This document shows positions 27,484 through 35,482 of a stretch of 56,408 bases of DNA, one piece after another. Position 1 is the first letter of the stretch. The number at the start of each line of letters is the position of its first letter. The position numbers and the translations under genes are program-made. The stretch is from NCBI GenBank assembly GCA_964430335.1, contig CAYSEN010000005.1:1-56408 (forward strand), written 5' to 3'. The notes beneath the pieces are model-generated. The model worked only from the letters and a program-made list of their open reading frames with translations. It had not been told where the DNA came from and ran no database searches. The stretch is from SIBU01 sp964430335 (GTDB lineage: Bacteria > Patescibacteriota > Minisyncoccia > Phycocordibacterales > SIBU01).

Positions 27484-27714
27484 TTACTTTGCCTCTGCCT
27501 TTTCTTTTGCCTTTGACTTCTTTGCTTTCTTGTCAATTTTAGCATGAACATCAAGGACTTGAACACCCTTGTATTTGCCACAGGTTGTACAAACTCGATG
27601 TCTCAAATGAGATGCGCCACAATCCTTACAAACAGAAAAACGTGCCTCCTTCAAAGCGAAATGGCTTCGTCTGTTGTCTCTATGGGATCTGTTTGCACGC
27701 ATTCGTACTACCAT
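27484..27714 (-). CDS. rpmF: 50S ribosomal protein L32
   Basis: Large-subunit ribosomal protein of 76 residues. The start at 27714 (MVVRMRANRSHRDNRRSHF) matches the family; the in-frame extension to 27918 overlaps the neighbouring gene and is spurious. It has a four-cysteine zinc ribbon (CKDC...CTTC, residues 29-46) and a long Lys/Ala-rich C-terminal tail. It lies upstream of the nusB-Nudix gene, 74 bases away. Confidence 0.95.
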   Translation of the reverse strand: MVVRMRANRSHRDNRRSHFALKEARFSVCKDCGASHLRHRVCTTCGKYKGVQVLDVHAKIDKKAKKSKAKEKAEAK

Positions 27715-27750
27715 GGTTTGAAAGGATACACTATTTATAAAAAAATGCAA

Positions 27751-27778
27751 GAAAAAACCGCCACACATTGTGTGACGG
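27751..27778 (-). terminator. terminator of the Nudix-like cassette
   Basis: On the minus strand CCGTCACA pairs with TGTGGCGG (one G-T pair; plus coordinates 27758-27778) and a TTTTTT run follows. It begins five bases after the stop codon. Confidence 0.75.
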
Positions 27779-27782
27779 TGAG

Positions 27783-28418
27783 CTACTCGGCTTCCTTTGG
27801 TAACTGAGCAGCGTAGGTTTTGTAGGCCTTCATGTTGGCAGAATCCGGCGACTCGCCTCCTGAAGCTTTTGCTATGACGCCGCTGTAGTTTTGCCAGACC
27901 TTCGTGAACCTCGTGCACAACACAGCGAGTGTCGCAAGAATGGCATCAACATGACAACGTATCGAGCGCCCGGGCGCGCTCATGTCAGTCAAGGCCCTAC
28001 TTACCTCGACCCAGCGTAAAGGCCCTAGGTTTTCCTCAACCTCAGTGCCCTCATGCTCGACAAGCGCATGTGCTCGCAATTCGCCCACCGTTACATGGGC
28101 CGCGAAAAACACCTTGACGTGACTCTCGGTAGTCGGGTTCTTGTCATCCGGAACGACAAGAATGTAGACCGGCTCGGTGGACATGGCTTTGTATGAGAAA
28201 TGTGCTGGGTCATCAGCAGCCTCTTGTGCCATTTCCCTTGAGAACGTTGACACAATCGATTCACCACCACTCACAGCTAGACCCTTTCCCATCGGTATCC
28301 GAACAGTCGTCCGGCCTCGACGGGTGTAGTTCATGATGGCAACCATCACCCTTCCATCCGACTCAATCTTCACGAACACCACTCCAACAGCATGCGATGT
28401 GATCCTTTTGGGATTCAC
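27783..28418 (-). CDS. Nudix-like protein with degenerate active site (GC-rich cassette)
   Basis: A 211-residue protein whose first 150 residues resemble a Nudix fold. The box is present but imperfect: the glycine is shifted by one, and the core reads REMAQEAAD where the family has REUxEExGU, so one metal-binding glutamate is a glutamine and the final glycine is an alanine. Catalysis is therefore doubtful. Start is GTG at 28418 with AAGGA five bases upstream, unlike most neighbours, which lack such a site. The coding region is GC-rich (34 of 60 bases in 28021-28080). It has its own promoter, a structured leader and a terminator. The C-terminal 50 residues are unrecognised. Confidence 0.7.
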   Translation of the reverse strand: MNPKRITSHAVGVVFVKIESDGRVMVAIMNYTRRGRTTVRIPMGKGLAVSGGESIVSTFSREMAQEAADDPAHFSYKAMSTEPVYILVVPDDKNPTTESHVKVFFAAHVTVGELRAHALVEHEGTEVEENLGPLRWVEVSRALTDMSAPGRSIRCHVDAILATLAVLCTRFTKVWQNYSGVIAKASGGESPDSANMKAYKTYAAQLPKEAE

Positions 28419-28503
28419 AATTTTCCTTTCATTTTCAGGTTAATTATCTGAGGCGAAAAAGTATGGAGGCTGAATACCCCTAAACAAAGAACGCCTAAAC
28501 AGC

Positions 28504-28532
28504 AAATTATCACGCGTAAGAGATAAAGTCAA
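28504..28532 (-). promoter_or_regulatory. promoter of the Nudix-like cassette
   Basis: On the minus strand TTGACT (28527-28532), 17 bases, TAATTT (28504-28509). The leader of about 80 bases can pair AGGCG with CGCCT. It ends in a tiny open frame MKGKL-stop whose TGA overlaps the GTG start. Confidence 0.7.
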
Positions 28533-28542
28533 TAGTGAGTTA

Positions 28543-29145
28543 TTAGACCAAAATTTTGGTTAAAAAGCTCTTTCTGTGAATTGTTGATAAGCCAAATTTC
28601 GCTATGGATTCGTAGTGTTTTTTTGTTCCATACCCTTTATGTATCTCGAAATTGTAATTAAGAAATTTTCTAGAGATTTTTTTCATGTATTTATCGCGAG
28701 TTACCTTCGCGACGATTGACGCGAGTGCAATTACAGCCTCTTTTTCATCCCCTTTTATTATGGTTTTTTGATTTTTATATTGAATAGGCGCTTTTAGACT
28801 GCCGTCGAGGCGGATTTCGGTTTTTTTTGGTTCAAGACCGGACTTCTCTAGCATTTTCTCTATCGAGTTTTTGATTGCAAATGAAATACCTTTGGTGTCT
28901 ATAATCCTTGCGCTGGTCAAAACAACCTGAAAATAAGCGTCGCCACTCTCTTTCGCTTCGGTAATCTTTTTGAAGATAATTTCTCGATTCCTTTCTGAAA
29001 GTTTTTTTGAATCCTTAACTTTTCTGTCAGGAAAAAACTGCAACAATTTTCGTTGCAGTTTTTTCTCGACATAAAATATTGCCACTGACACTGGGCCAGC
29101 TATTGGTCCGCGACCTGCCTCGTCTATCCCTACTAGATACTGCAT
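28543..29145 (-). CDS. rnhB: ribonuclease HII
   Basis: Removes ribonucleotides from RNA-DNA hybrids. Its 200 residues start MQYLVGIDEAGRGPIAGPV, which contains the family's first catalytic DEAGRG box. The later DGSLKAP and the ASIVAKVTRDKYM motif carry the remaining acidic and lysine residues. The C-terminal part (HKGYGTKKHYESI) is typical. It lies three bases downstream of a 63-residue membrane protein in one operon and needs no promoter of its own. Confidence 0.95.
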   Translation of the reverse strand: MQYLVGIDEAGRGPIAGPVSVAIFYVEKKLQRKLLQFFPDRKVKDSKKLSERNREIIFKKITEAKESGDAYFQVVLTSARIIDTKGISFAIKNSIEKMLEKSGLEPKKTEIRLDGSLKAPIQYKNQKTIIKGDEKEAVIALASIVAKVTRDKYMKKISRKFLNYNFEIHKGYGTKKHYESIAKFGLSTIHRKSFLTKILV

Positions 29146-29148
29146 ATT

Positions 29149-29340
29149 TTATGCGTTCTTAAGTACAAATAGGGTTATGATGACTACGCAAGCGACAATT
29201 CCAAGTAGGAAATAATTTGCCTGCTTTTCATCCTTTGCGATTCCCATTTTAATCAACTTCGCCGCCATGCCTGAGGTCTGAGCAGAATCACTTGGTCGGT
29301 TTATTTGAAAATTGTTTTCCTCGAATTCTACGTCTGCCAT
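29149..29340 (-). CDS. small tail-anchored membrane protein, unknown function
   Basis: A 63-residue protein with a polar, Asp/Glu/Asn-rich N-terminus (1-40) and one C-terminal TM helix (about 44-60, FLLGIVACVVIITLFVL), followed by a two-residue tail. This is a tail-anchor topology. It is coupled to rnhB, three bases apart. No family was recognised. Confidence 0.65.
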   Translation of the reverse strand: MADVEFEENNFQINRPSDSAQTSGMAAKLIKMGIAKDEKQANYFLLGIVACVVIITLFVLKNA

Positions 29341-29409
29341 TTTTTTTGAGTGTTAAGCTGATAATGAAAACACAAATCTTTTTTTGATTCGATATATTAA
29401 ATTATATAG

Positions 29410-29415
29410 TATAAT
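29410..29415 (+). promoter_or_regulatory. perfect -10 (TATAAT) of dnaE
   Basis: TATAAT eight bases before the dnaE ATG. A TTCGAT 16 bases upstream is a weak -35. Transcription would begin within a base or two of the start codon. Confidence 0.5.
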
Positions 29416-29423
29416 CATGTCGC

Positions 29424-32400
29424 ATGCCAGCTAAATTTATACACCTACATACGCACTCCCATTACAGTTTGCTTTCCGCTTTGCCGAAAATTGATGAACT
29501 GATCGAAGCGGCAAAGGAAGATGGGATGGACTCTCTGGCTCTTACTGACAGCGGAAACATGTACGGAGCAATCGAGTTTTACAAATCATGTAAATCTGCC
29601 GGTATAAAAGCAATTATCGGACTCGATGCCTATGTGGCCGTCAGAACACGACATGATAAACAGGCAGGAGTCGATAATCGTAGAACCAGACTGGTCCTGT
29701 TAGCAAAAAACTTAACAGGCTACAAGAATCTGATAAAGCTCACTACAGACGCCCATTTTGATGGTTTTTACTACAAACCAAGAATTGATGCGGAACTAAT
29801 CGAAAAATACAACGAAGGCCTTATCGCTATATCCCCTTCTTTCAGCGGTCAGATTGTTGAGGCTCTTAAAAACGCTGATCAAGAAAAAGCGGAAAATTTG
29901 TTAACCTGGTATAAAAAGGTTTACGGCTCAGAAAATTTCTACATTGAAATAACACATCACCCTGAAATCGAAGGACACGAAAAAAGAATGGATCTTCTAA
30001 AGGAACTGGCCAAAAAGACAAATACACAAATGGTGGCCACTCACGATGTCTACTACATTAAGCCATCTGATAAAAAGGCTAGAGACACCTTGACTCTAGT
30101 AAATAGCAATGCGGAACTAAGTGAAAAATCATTCGGCGGTGAAAATAGTGGTGATTTTTCTTTTATCACGCAAAAGATGGCACAAAAATTTTTCAAAAAT
30201 TTGCCTGAGGCGCTAGAAAACACGGAAAAAATTGCCAATGAGTGCAATCTTGAAATTGAACTTGGTAAGTGGGTCTTTCCTGATTATGAATTGCCAGAAG
30301 GTGTTAGTGCCGACCTTGCGCTTAGGCAACTTGCCTATGATGGAATCGTTACAAGAAAAATCGAAAAAACACAGGAAGTTGTCGACCGAATCGAGTACGA
30401 ATTGAACGTTATTAAAAACAAGGGATACTCACCTTACTTTTTGGTTGTCTCCGATTTGTTAAGGCATGCAAAGGAAGAGAAAATCCTGAGCACAACCAGA
30501 GGTTCGGCTGGAGGTTCAATGGTTTCCTATCTTGCATACATCAGTACCGTCAATCCCCTAGAATACAAATTGCCATTTGAAAGATTCCTAAACCCAGAGC
30601 GACCTTCAGCACCCGATATTGATATGGACATTGCTGATAATCGTCGAGATGAGCTGATTACCTACGCTAGAAAGAAATATGGTAACGACAAAGTGGCTCA
30701 GGTGGGAACTTTTGGAACCATGATGGCGAGAGGCTCGGTGCGTGACGTCGCACGAGCACTCGGTTTTCCTTATACCTTAGGAGATACCATCGCAAAGTTA
30801 ATTCCTATGGGCTCACAAGGATTTCCGATGTCTATCGATAGAGCGATGGAGTTGGTTCCTGAACTAAAAAAAATGTATAAAACTGAGAAGGATGTGACTG
30901 AGATAATTGATTTGGCTAAGAAAATTGAAGGATGTGCCAGACACATCTCTGTGCATGCCGCAGGTGTAGTTATTTCCCCAAGACCTCTGACTGACTTTAC
31001 TCCGCTTCAGTTTGATCCAAAAGGTGAAGGCAAGGTCATTACTCAGTACGACATGTATGTAATGGAAGATGTCGGTTTGCTTAAATTTGATTTTCTTGGA
31101 ATCAAAAACCTGTCCATTCTGGCAGACGCAGTTTTGCTTGCTAAAAAACTGGAGAACGTAGACATCGATCTTGACGTGATTCCTCTTGATGACAGAAAAA
31201 CTTTTAGCATGCTTGCTCAAGGTATAACCGGTGGACTTTTTCAACTAAACGGAACGGGAATGACAAAGTATTTAAAAGACTTGAAACCTACGAGTATCCA
31301 CGATATTAACGCCATGGTGGCGCTTTACCGTCCTGGCCCTATGGAATCCATTCCGCAATACATAGAACGTAAACATAATGCGAATTTAGTTAAGTATCTT
31401 GATCCGAGAATGAAGAATATTCTCTCGGCTTCATACGGAGTCATCACCTACCAAGATGACATCATGATGATTGCTATTGAAATGGCAGGATACTCTTGGT
31501 TGGAGGCAGACAAGCTGAGAAAAGCTATGGGTAAGAAAATTCCAGCAGAAATGGAGGCTCAAAAGGAAAAATTGATTAAGGGTTTGATTAAAAACGGTCT
31601 TTCTGAAGCTAAGACTGCGGAGCTATGGAAGCTGATTGAACCATTTGCTGCTTACGGATTCAACAAGGCTCATGCTGCAAGCTACGGAAAGGTTGCGTAT
31701 CAGACTGCATATATGAAGGCGAATTTCCCCGCAATTTACATGTCCGCCGTTCTTACTGCGGATTCAGGAGATGTTGAGAAAATTTCTGAAATCATTGCTG
31801 AATGTAAGCGAATGAAAATTCCAGTTCTTCCACCTTCAATCAACGAAAGTTTTTCTGGGTTTACTGTCGTAAAAGGTGCTACTCAATCCGAAGATAAAAT
31901 TCGCTTTGGTCTTACTACGATCAAGAATTTCGGCGAAGGTGTCGCAAATGCAATCATTGAGGAGAGGGCGAAGAATGGATCGTTTAAATCACTAGGTAAT
32001 TTCCTTGATCGTGTTCATGAAAGGAGTCTAAACAAAAAATCTCTCGAAGCACTGATCAAGGCTGGAGCTCTAGATGATTTTGGTGAGCGAGGAATAATGC
32101 TGGCCAATATGGAAAATCTTTTGCTGTACAACAAGGAGAAAGCTGCAGCGCCTAAAAATCAAGATTCGCTCTTCGGTTCAGTTGTTGATGATGGTTCAGA
32201 CACTTCAAGTCTGCGTCTAGCTGAGGCTCCGGTTGCTGGTCAATCTGACAAGTTGGCGTGGGAGAAGGAATTGCTGGGCTTATACATTTCCGGTCATCCG
32301 CTAGATAAATTTAAAGAGATTCTTGATAAGCGAGAAGTTACGATCGCCAAGGTAAAAACAGAAATGAAAGAAGGTATGGTTGCTGTGCTCGGTGGAATTA

Positions 32401-32621
32401 TTGAGGAAGCCAAACCGATTATCACAAAGAAAAATGATCAAATGATGTTTTTGCGTCTCGCAGATCTTGGGAGTTCGATTGAAGTTGTAGTTTTTCCAAA
32501 AGTTTTTGAAGAGTTCAAGGCTTTATTAGTCGCTGAAAAATGTATCATCATCAAAGGGCGAGTTTCTAACCGTAATGATGAGATTAGCTTGATTGCTGAA
32601 AAGATTAAGGAGTTAAAGTAG
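29424..32621 (+). CDS. dnaE: DNA polymerase III subunit alpha
   Basis: Replicative polymerase. At 1065 residues it is slightly short for DnaE. The N-terminal PHP domain has FIHLHTHSHYSLL (residues 5-17) and LALTDSGNMYG. The palm has the catalytic aspartates in PDIDMDIADNRRDE (near 396) and the glycine-rich GSAGGSMVSY. The fingers and helix-hairpin-helix region end in IKNFGEGVANAIIEER. An OB-fold is near the C-terminus (VAVLGGIIEEAKPIITKKND...). A clear -10 sits eight bases before the ATG and no ribosome binding site is seen. A 15-bp terminator hairpin follows the gene. Confidence 0.98.
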   Translation: MPAKFIHLHTHSHYSLLSALPKIDELIEAAKEDGMDSLALTDSGNMYGAIEFYKSCKSAGIKAIIGLDAYVAVRTRHDKQAGVDNRRTRLVLLAKNLTGYKNLIKLTTDAHFDGFYYKPRIDAELIEKYNEGLIAISPSFSGQIVEALKNADQEKAENLLTWYKKVYGSENFYIEITHHPEIEGHEKRMDLLKELAKKTNTQMVATHDVYYIKPSDKKARDTLTLVNSNAELSEKSFGGENSGDFSFITQKMAQKFFKNLPEALENTEKIANECNLEIELGKWVFPDYELPEGVSADLALRQLAYDGIVTRKIEKTQEVVDRIEYELNVIKNKGYSPYFLVVSDLLRHAKEEKILSTTRGSAGGSMVSYLAYISTVNPLEYKLPFERFLNPERPSAPDIDMDIADNRRDELITYARKKYGNDKVAQVGTFGTMMARGSVRDVARALGFPYTLGDTIAKLIPMGSQGFPMSIDRAMELVPELKKMYKTEKDVTEIIDLAKKIEGCARHISVHAAGVVISPRPLTDFTPLQFDPKGEGKVITQYDMYVMEDVGLLKFDFLGIKNLSILADAVLLAKKLENVDIDLDVIPLDDRKTFSMLAQGITGGLFQLNGTGMTKYLKDLKPTSIHDINAMVALYRPGPMESIPQYIERKHNANLVKYLDPRMKNILSASYGVITYQDDIMMIAIEMAGYSWLEADKLRKAMGKKIPAEMEAQKEKLIKGLIKNGLSEAKTAELWKLIEPFAAYGFNKAHAASYGKVAYQTAYMKANFPAIYMSAVLTADSGDVEKISEIIAECKRMKIPVLPPSINESFSGFTVVKGATQSEDKIRFGLTTIKNFGEGVANAIIEERAKNGSFKSLGNFLDRVHERSLNKKSLEALIKAGALDDFGERGIMLANMENLLLYNKEKAAAPKNQDSLFGSVVDDGSDTSSLRLAEAPVAGQSDKLAWEKELLGLYISGHPLDKFKEILDKREVTIAKVKTEMKEGMVAVLGGIIEEAKPIITKKNDQMMFLRLADLGSSIEVVVFPKVFEEFKALLVAEKCIIIKGRVSNRNDEISLIAEKIKELK

Positions 32622-32641
32622 AGATTTGGTCCGTTCATTCT

Positions 32642-32678
32642 CCCCAACTGCAACACTGAGTGTTGCAGTTGGGGTTAA
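32642..32678 (+). terminator. dnaE terminator
   Basis: Fifteen-base perfect stem, 32642-32656 with 32660-32674 (CCCCAACTGCAACAC and its complement), around loop TGA, followed by TTAAAA. Confidence 0.8.
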
Positions 32679-32942
32679 AACCTACCAGTATCGATAAATA
32701 TTATTAAAACGAAAAGGCAACGACCATGAACACCCAATATGCCAATGCGAAACCCAGAATTGCGATTAAGGACCAACCAATTATTGAATATATCTTTTTA
32801 CTATCTTTCATGTTTTTAATTAGTTACTAACTTTCCTGATTCAATTACACATACCGCCAGCGTATTCATGTAAATATTTTATCACATTTTAGTGAATAAT
32901 TTTATTTTTGCCCATACTTTATGACCGAGTGTTGCAGTTGGG
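32658..32942. repeat. 16-bp direct repeat copied from the dnaE terminator
   Basis: GAGTGTTGCAGTTGGG occurs at 32658-32673, inside the dnaE terminator, and again at 32927-32942, just before the terminator of the PurD-like cassette. The segment between holds a 35-codon membrane peptide gene. The second copy lacks the matching arm, so it is half a terminator left behind by a duplication or insertion. Confidence 0.6.
32704..32811 (-). CDS. 35-residue single-TM peptide
   Basis: Short open frame starting MKDSKKIYSI, followed by one hydrophobic stretch to the C-terminus (about residues 10-35, with W, F, Y at the ends). The minus-strand upstream region has TTGAAT, 16 bases and TAATTA ending five bases before the ATG, in line with the leaderless pattern. 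It fills the dnaE-purD interval, which otherwise holds only the terminator and a repeat. Coding status rests on the promoter-like context and the positive-then-hydrophobic layout. Confidence 0.45.
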   Translation of the reverse strand: MKDSKKIYSIIGWSLIAILGFALAYWVFMVVAFSF

Positions 32943-32954
32943 ATAATTCAAAAT

Positions 32955-32979
32955 AAAAAACCGACCAAACGGTCGGTTT
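32955..32979 (-). terminator. terminator of the PurD-like cassette
   Basis: AAACCGACC (32958-32966) pairs with GGTCGGTTT (32971-32979) around AAAC and overlaps the stop codon. On the minus strand the tail is TTTTTTATTTTG. Confidence 0.88.
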
Positions 32980-34285
32980 AGATGAAACAAAGATCCTCTG
33001 CAATGTCTCGTCGGAAATCCATTCCATCGAACCTGATACGTGACACCGCGTCGTACACCTTATCTCTAGCATGATTTGGCGTGAACCCGCGTGCTGTAAC
33101 AGAGAGAACGCGACCACCGTTCGTGTAGAACTTTCCATCAACACAAGTTGTACCGGAGTGGAAGACACGTACGCCTTCTATTGTCATTGCGTTTTCGATT
33201 CCAGTAATGATTCTGCCGGTTGAGATTCCGTTCGGGTACTCCTCAGCCGTAAGCACTACACAAACGCAGTAGCCCGGCTTCCAGTGTGGTCCCGCAAGTT
33301 TACCGTCAGTACTGTAGAACCCGCCGTTTGCTGATGCAGTGAGAAAGCTAAGCAAATCACCGATAAACATCCTTGCCAATAGTTGAGCCTCCGGGTCACC
33401 GAAAACACAACCAAGGCTATGCAGTCGCAATACTCCATCGTCGCCGATTACCGCCTCCGGATTTATTGAACCCTTATACCGCATGTCACTTTCGGCACAA
33501 CGATTAAGCCATTTTGTCACAACCTCCCTTTTGAAGCGATCTCGTACAGGGTCATGGATCAGCCTATGCGGAAGACAAGCTCCCATCCCGTGAGTGAGAC
33601 AACCACGATTTCCTCCCTCTCTGAATTTGTAGCTCCTGATAGAGGGAAAAGTGACCAGCATTTGACCGTCGACGAGGTAGTGAAATGACGCTTCAGTTCC
33701 TTCCACGTGGTGTTGTATGAATATCTCACCACCCTCCGCTTTACCCGGGCTAATAAACAAACCACGAATTGTCTCTGTAGCTTCCTCGTGCGTATAGCAA
33801 ATGATGGAACCATTTGCATTCCCTGCAATCACAGACCTGATTACACATGCACCGTCTATTTCCTGTGCGTAGTGAATTGCCTGATTTAGGTCGGTGAAGC
33901 TATCACCATCAACAATCGGGATGTCAGCTGCAGATAGGAAATCATGTGCGAAGGTACTTGATTTTCCAAATTGCGCACATTCTTGTGTCGGCCCAAAGGC
34001 CATAATGCCTGTTTCCCGCAGTCGGTCGACGAGACCAAGTGACAGTGGCTCAAACGGACCGATTACAGCAAGGTCAACATGATTGTCCCTTGCGAATTGG
34101 CACAGAGCTGTAACATCAGACTCGCCAATGGGAACATTTTCTACACAGGTACCATTTCTCAGCATCTCCTGCTGTGTACCGCCATTTCCTGGCGCGCACC
34201 AAATTCGCTTTACCTGTTCAGATTGTGCCAGTTTCCAGACAAAAGCGTGTTCTCTCCCTCCACTCCCAACGACTAGAATCTTCAT
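32978..34285 (-). CDS. PurD-like protein (GARS fold) with lost catalytic residues (GC-rich cassette)
   Basis: At 435 residues it aligns end to end with phosphoribosylamine-glycine ligase: MKILVVGSGGREHAF (N-terminal nucleotide fold), DLAVIGPFEPLSLGLVD, the ATP-grasp region, and the C-terminal HSGT...TNGGRVLSVTARG. Key residues differ from the family. The loop written KADGLAAGKG in normal PurD reads RSVIAGNANG here. GPNTGGMG reads GCLTHGMG. The metal-binding E-x-N-x-R before GDPE is replaced by S-x-G-x-V (LHSLGCVFGDPEAQ). Amide ligase activity is therefore unlikely; a binding or repurposed role is inferred. No other purine gene is nearby. GC content is raised, and promoter, leader hairpin and terminator are its own. 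Confidence 0.78.
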   Translation of the reverse strand: MKILVVGSGGREHAFVWKLAQSEQVKRIWCAPGNGGTQQEMLRNGTCVENVPIGESDVTALCQFARDNHVDLAVIGPFEPLSLGLVDRLRETGIMAFGPTQECAQFGKSSTFAHDFLSAADIPIVDGDSFTDLNQAIHYAQEIDGACVIRSVIAGNANGSIICYTHEEATETIRGLFISPGKAEGGEIFIQHHVEGTEASFHYLVDGQMLVTFPSIRSYKFREGGNRGCLTHGMGACLPHRLIHDPVRDRFKREVVTKWLNRCAESDMRYKGSINPEAVIGDDGVLRLHSLGCVFGDPEAQLLARMFIGDLLSFLTASANGGFYSTDGKLAGPHWKPGYCVCVVLTAEEYPNGISTGRIITGIENAMTIEGVRVFHSGTTCVDGKFYTNGGRVLSVTARGFTPNHARDKVYDAVSRIRFDGMDFRRDIAEDLCFI

Positions 34286-34302
34286 AATTTTTAAATTTTG
34301 TG

Positions 34303-34351
34303 TGCAGTTTGCTATCTGCAGTCTATATTTTTTTTACTAAAAAACAAGCAA
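34303..34351 (-). promoter_or_regulatory. promoter and leader hairpin of the PurD-like cassette
   Basis: On the minus strand TTGCTT (34346-34351), 18 bases, TATAGA (34322-34327). The leader then forms TGCAG/CTGCA (34303-34307 with 34316-34320). This is the weakest of the six cassette promoters. Confidence 0.5.
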
Positions 34352-34429
34352 AGTGTTTGTCCACAGAAAAATGTTTATTTTAAATATAATTAGAATATAA
34401 TATTGTTATTATTATTTAACAACAATCTT

Positions 34430-34921
34430 ATGTTAAAGAAAGTAAGTAAAAGAAGTGGCTTCACGCTCATTGAGATACTTTTAGTAATCGGAATTATTGC
34501 GATACTAGCGACTGTAGTGATAGTTGCGATAAATCCTGGCAGGCAGTTTGCTCAAGCGAGAAATACTCAGAGAATTAGCAACGTCAACACAATCCTAAAT
34601 GCAATCGGACAAAACATAGCAGATAACAAAGGAGTGTTTACCTGTGCTGCGGCTGGAGCCGTTATAGACAATACTGTTAGAAAAATCGAGTACACCGCAA
34701 ACGCTGCCGCAGGTAAATCTGATCTAATCACATGTCTTGTTCCTACTTATATTTCTAGTATGCCATACGATCCTAGTGCTACAGGAGCACATGTTACAAG
34801 TGATGTAGACTATTCGACTGAATACACAGTTACAAAAGATGCTAACGGTCGCATCGCAATTTCTGCTCCGACCGCTAACACACCTTCAGAATTGAATCAA
34901 AATATTTCTGTTACCCGTTAG
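34430..34921 (+). CDS. type IV pilin-like protein (prepilin N-methylation motif)
   Basis: Major-pilin or pseudopilin subunit of 163 residues. A short basic leader (MLKKVSKRSG) ends at the prepilin peptidase site G/FTLIE, followed by the hydrophobic assembly helix LLVIGIIAILATVVIVAI. The C-terminal globular part has two cysteines (FTCAAAG and LITCLVP) that could form a disulfide. The start is at 34430 rather than 34403, because the leader of the former is standard. Several TATAAT boxes lie in the AT-rich region 34385-34401. No pilus assembly genes are in the window. Confidence 0.9.
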   Translation: MLKKVSKRSGFTLIEILLVIGIIAILATVVIVAINPGRQFAQARNTQRISNVNTILNAIGQNIADNKGVFTCAAAGAVIDNTVRKIEYTANAAAGKSDLITCLVPTYISSMPYDPSATGAHVTSDVDYSTEYTVTKDANGRIAISAPTANTPSELNQNISVTR

Positions 34922-34935
34922 TTTTAATTCACAGT

Positions 34936-34964
34936 TTGACAATAGCTAACTTAAGTAGTACCGT
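34936..34964 (+). promoter_or_regulatory. promoter of the GC-rich 130-aa membrane protein
   Basis: TTGACA (34936-34941), 17 bases, TACCGT (34959-34964); the -10 is weak. The leader forms a hairpin at 35004-35025 (ATTGC-AGGT-TTT-ACCT-A-GCAAT). Confidence 0.55.
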
Positions 34965-35069
34965 TTCAAATGGTGGTAAGCTCATAAAGCCCGAAGGCGA
35001 TCGATTGCAGGTTTTACCTAGCAATTCGACCGAGCAGTGATGCTCCGTCAAGGAGCCAACGGAGGAACT

Positions 35070-35459
35070 ATGAAGCTGGTGGTCAAAAACTGGTGGGCGT
35101 TCGCGCTTCTCATCGTGTACACGCTCGGGTTCTGGTACATTGTTGCAGGTCTCATGAGGATGTTTGACTCGGAGATACTCGGCAACCCTGAGGCGTACCA
35201 GGATCAGTGGCTAGACGCGTGGTGGCAACTTGTGTGTGAAGGTTTGCGAGAGCAGACTACGCTCACCCTATTGCTACTCTCGGCCGTCGTCTACCTGATG
35301 GCAGGTGTCGTCCGAATGACACTGTGCCTCGGCATGAAATACGTGGACTCAGATGAAGATACGGTTCAATACCGGCCATTCTGGGACGCGTGGTGGTGCG
35401 AATTGTGCTACATGCTGAGCTGTTTGCGAGCGATATTTCGTCGACCGATTCATCATTGA
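35070..35459 (+). CDS. Trp-rich two-TM membrane protein, unknown (GC-rich cassette)
   Basis: A 129-residue protein with two membrane segments (about 9-30 and 60-82) and many tryptophans (NWWAF, DAWWQL, DAWWCEL). The start at 35070 follows a clear GGAGG site; in-frame GTG (35037) and ATG (35040) lack one. Base composition is richer in GC than the flanking pilin and DoxX genes (32 of 60 in 35101-35160). The repeated DAWW motif after each TM segment suggests an internal duplication. It has its own promoter, leader hairpin and terminator, with the stop codon in the terminator loop. No family was recognised. Confidence 0.65.
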   Translation: MKLVVKNWWAFALLIVYTLGFWYIVAGLMRMFDSEILGNPEAYQDQWLDAWWQLVCEGLREQTTLTLLLLSAVVYLMAGVVRMTLCLGMKYVDSDEDTVQYRPFWDAWWCELCYMLSCLRAIFRRPIHH

Positions 35460-35474
35460 TGGATCGGTTTTTAA
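35444..35474 (+). terminator. terminator of the 129-aa cassette gene
   Basis: ACCGAT (35444-35449) pairs with ATCGGT (35463-35468), extended by CATCA/TGATG inside, then TTTTT. The stop codon lies inside the hairpin. Confidence 0.82.
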
Positions 35475-35482
35475 TTTTATGG

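Noticed and set aside
27714..27918. N-terminal extension of L32 to an upstream in-frame start
   Set aside because: The added sequence overlaps the Nudix-like gene and matches no ribosomal protein; the family start is at 27714.
35037..35070. Longer starts for the GC-rich 129-aa membrane protein
   Set aside because: Only the ATG at 35070 has a clear GGAGG site at a normal distance.
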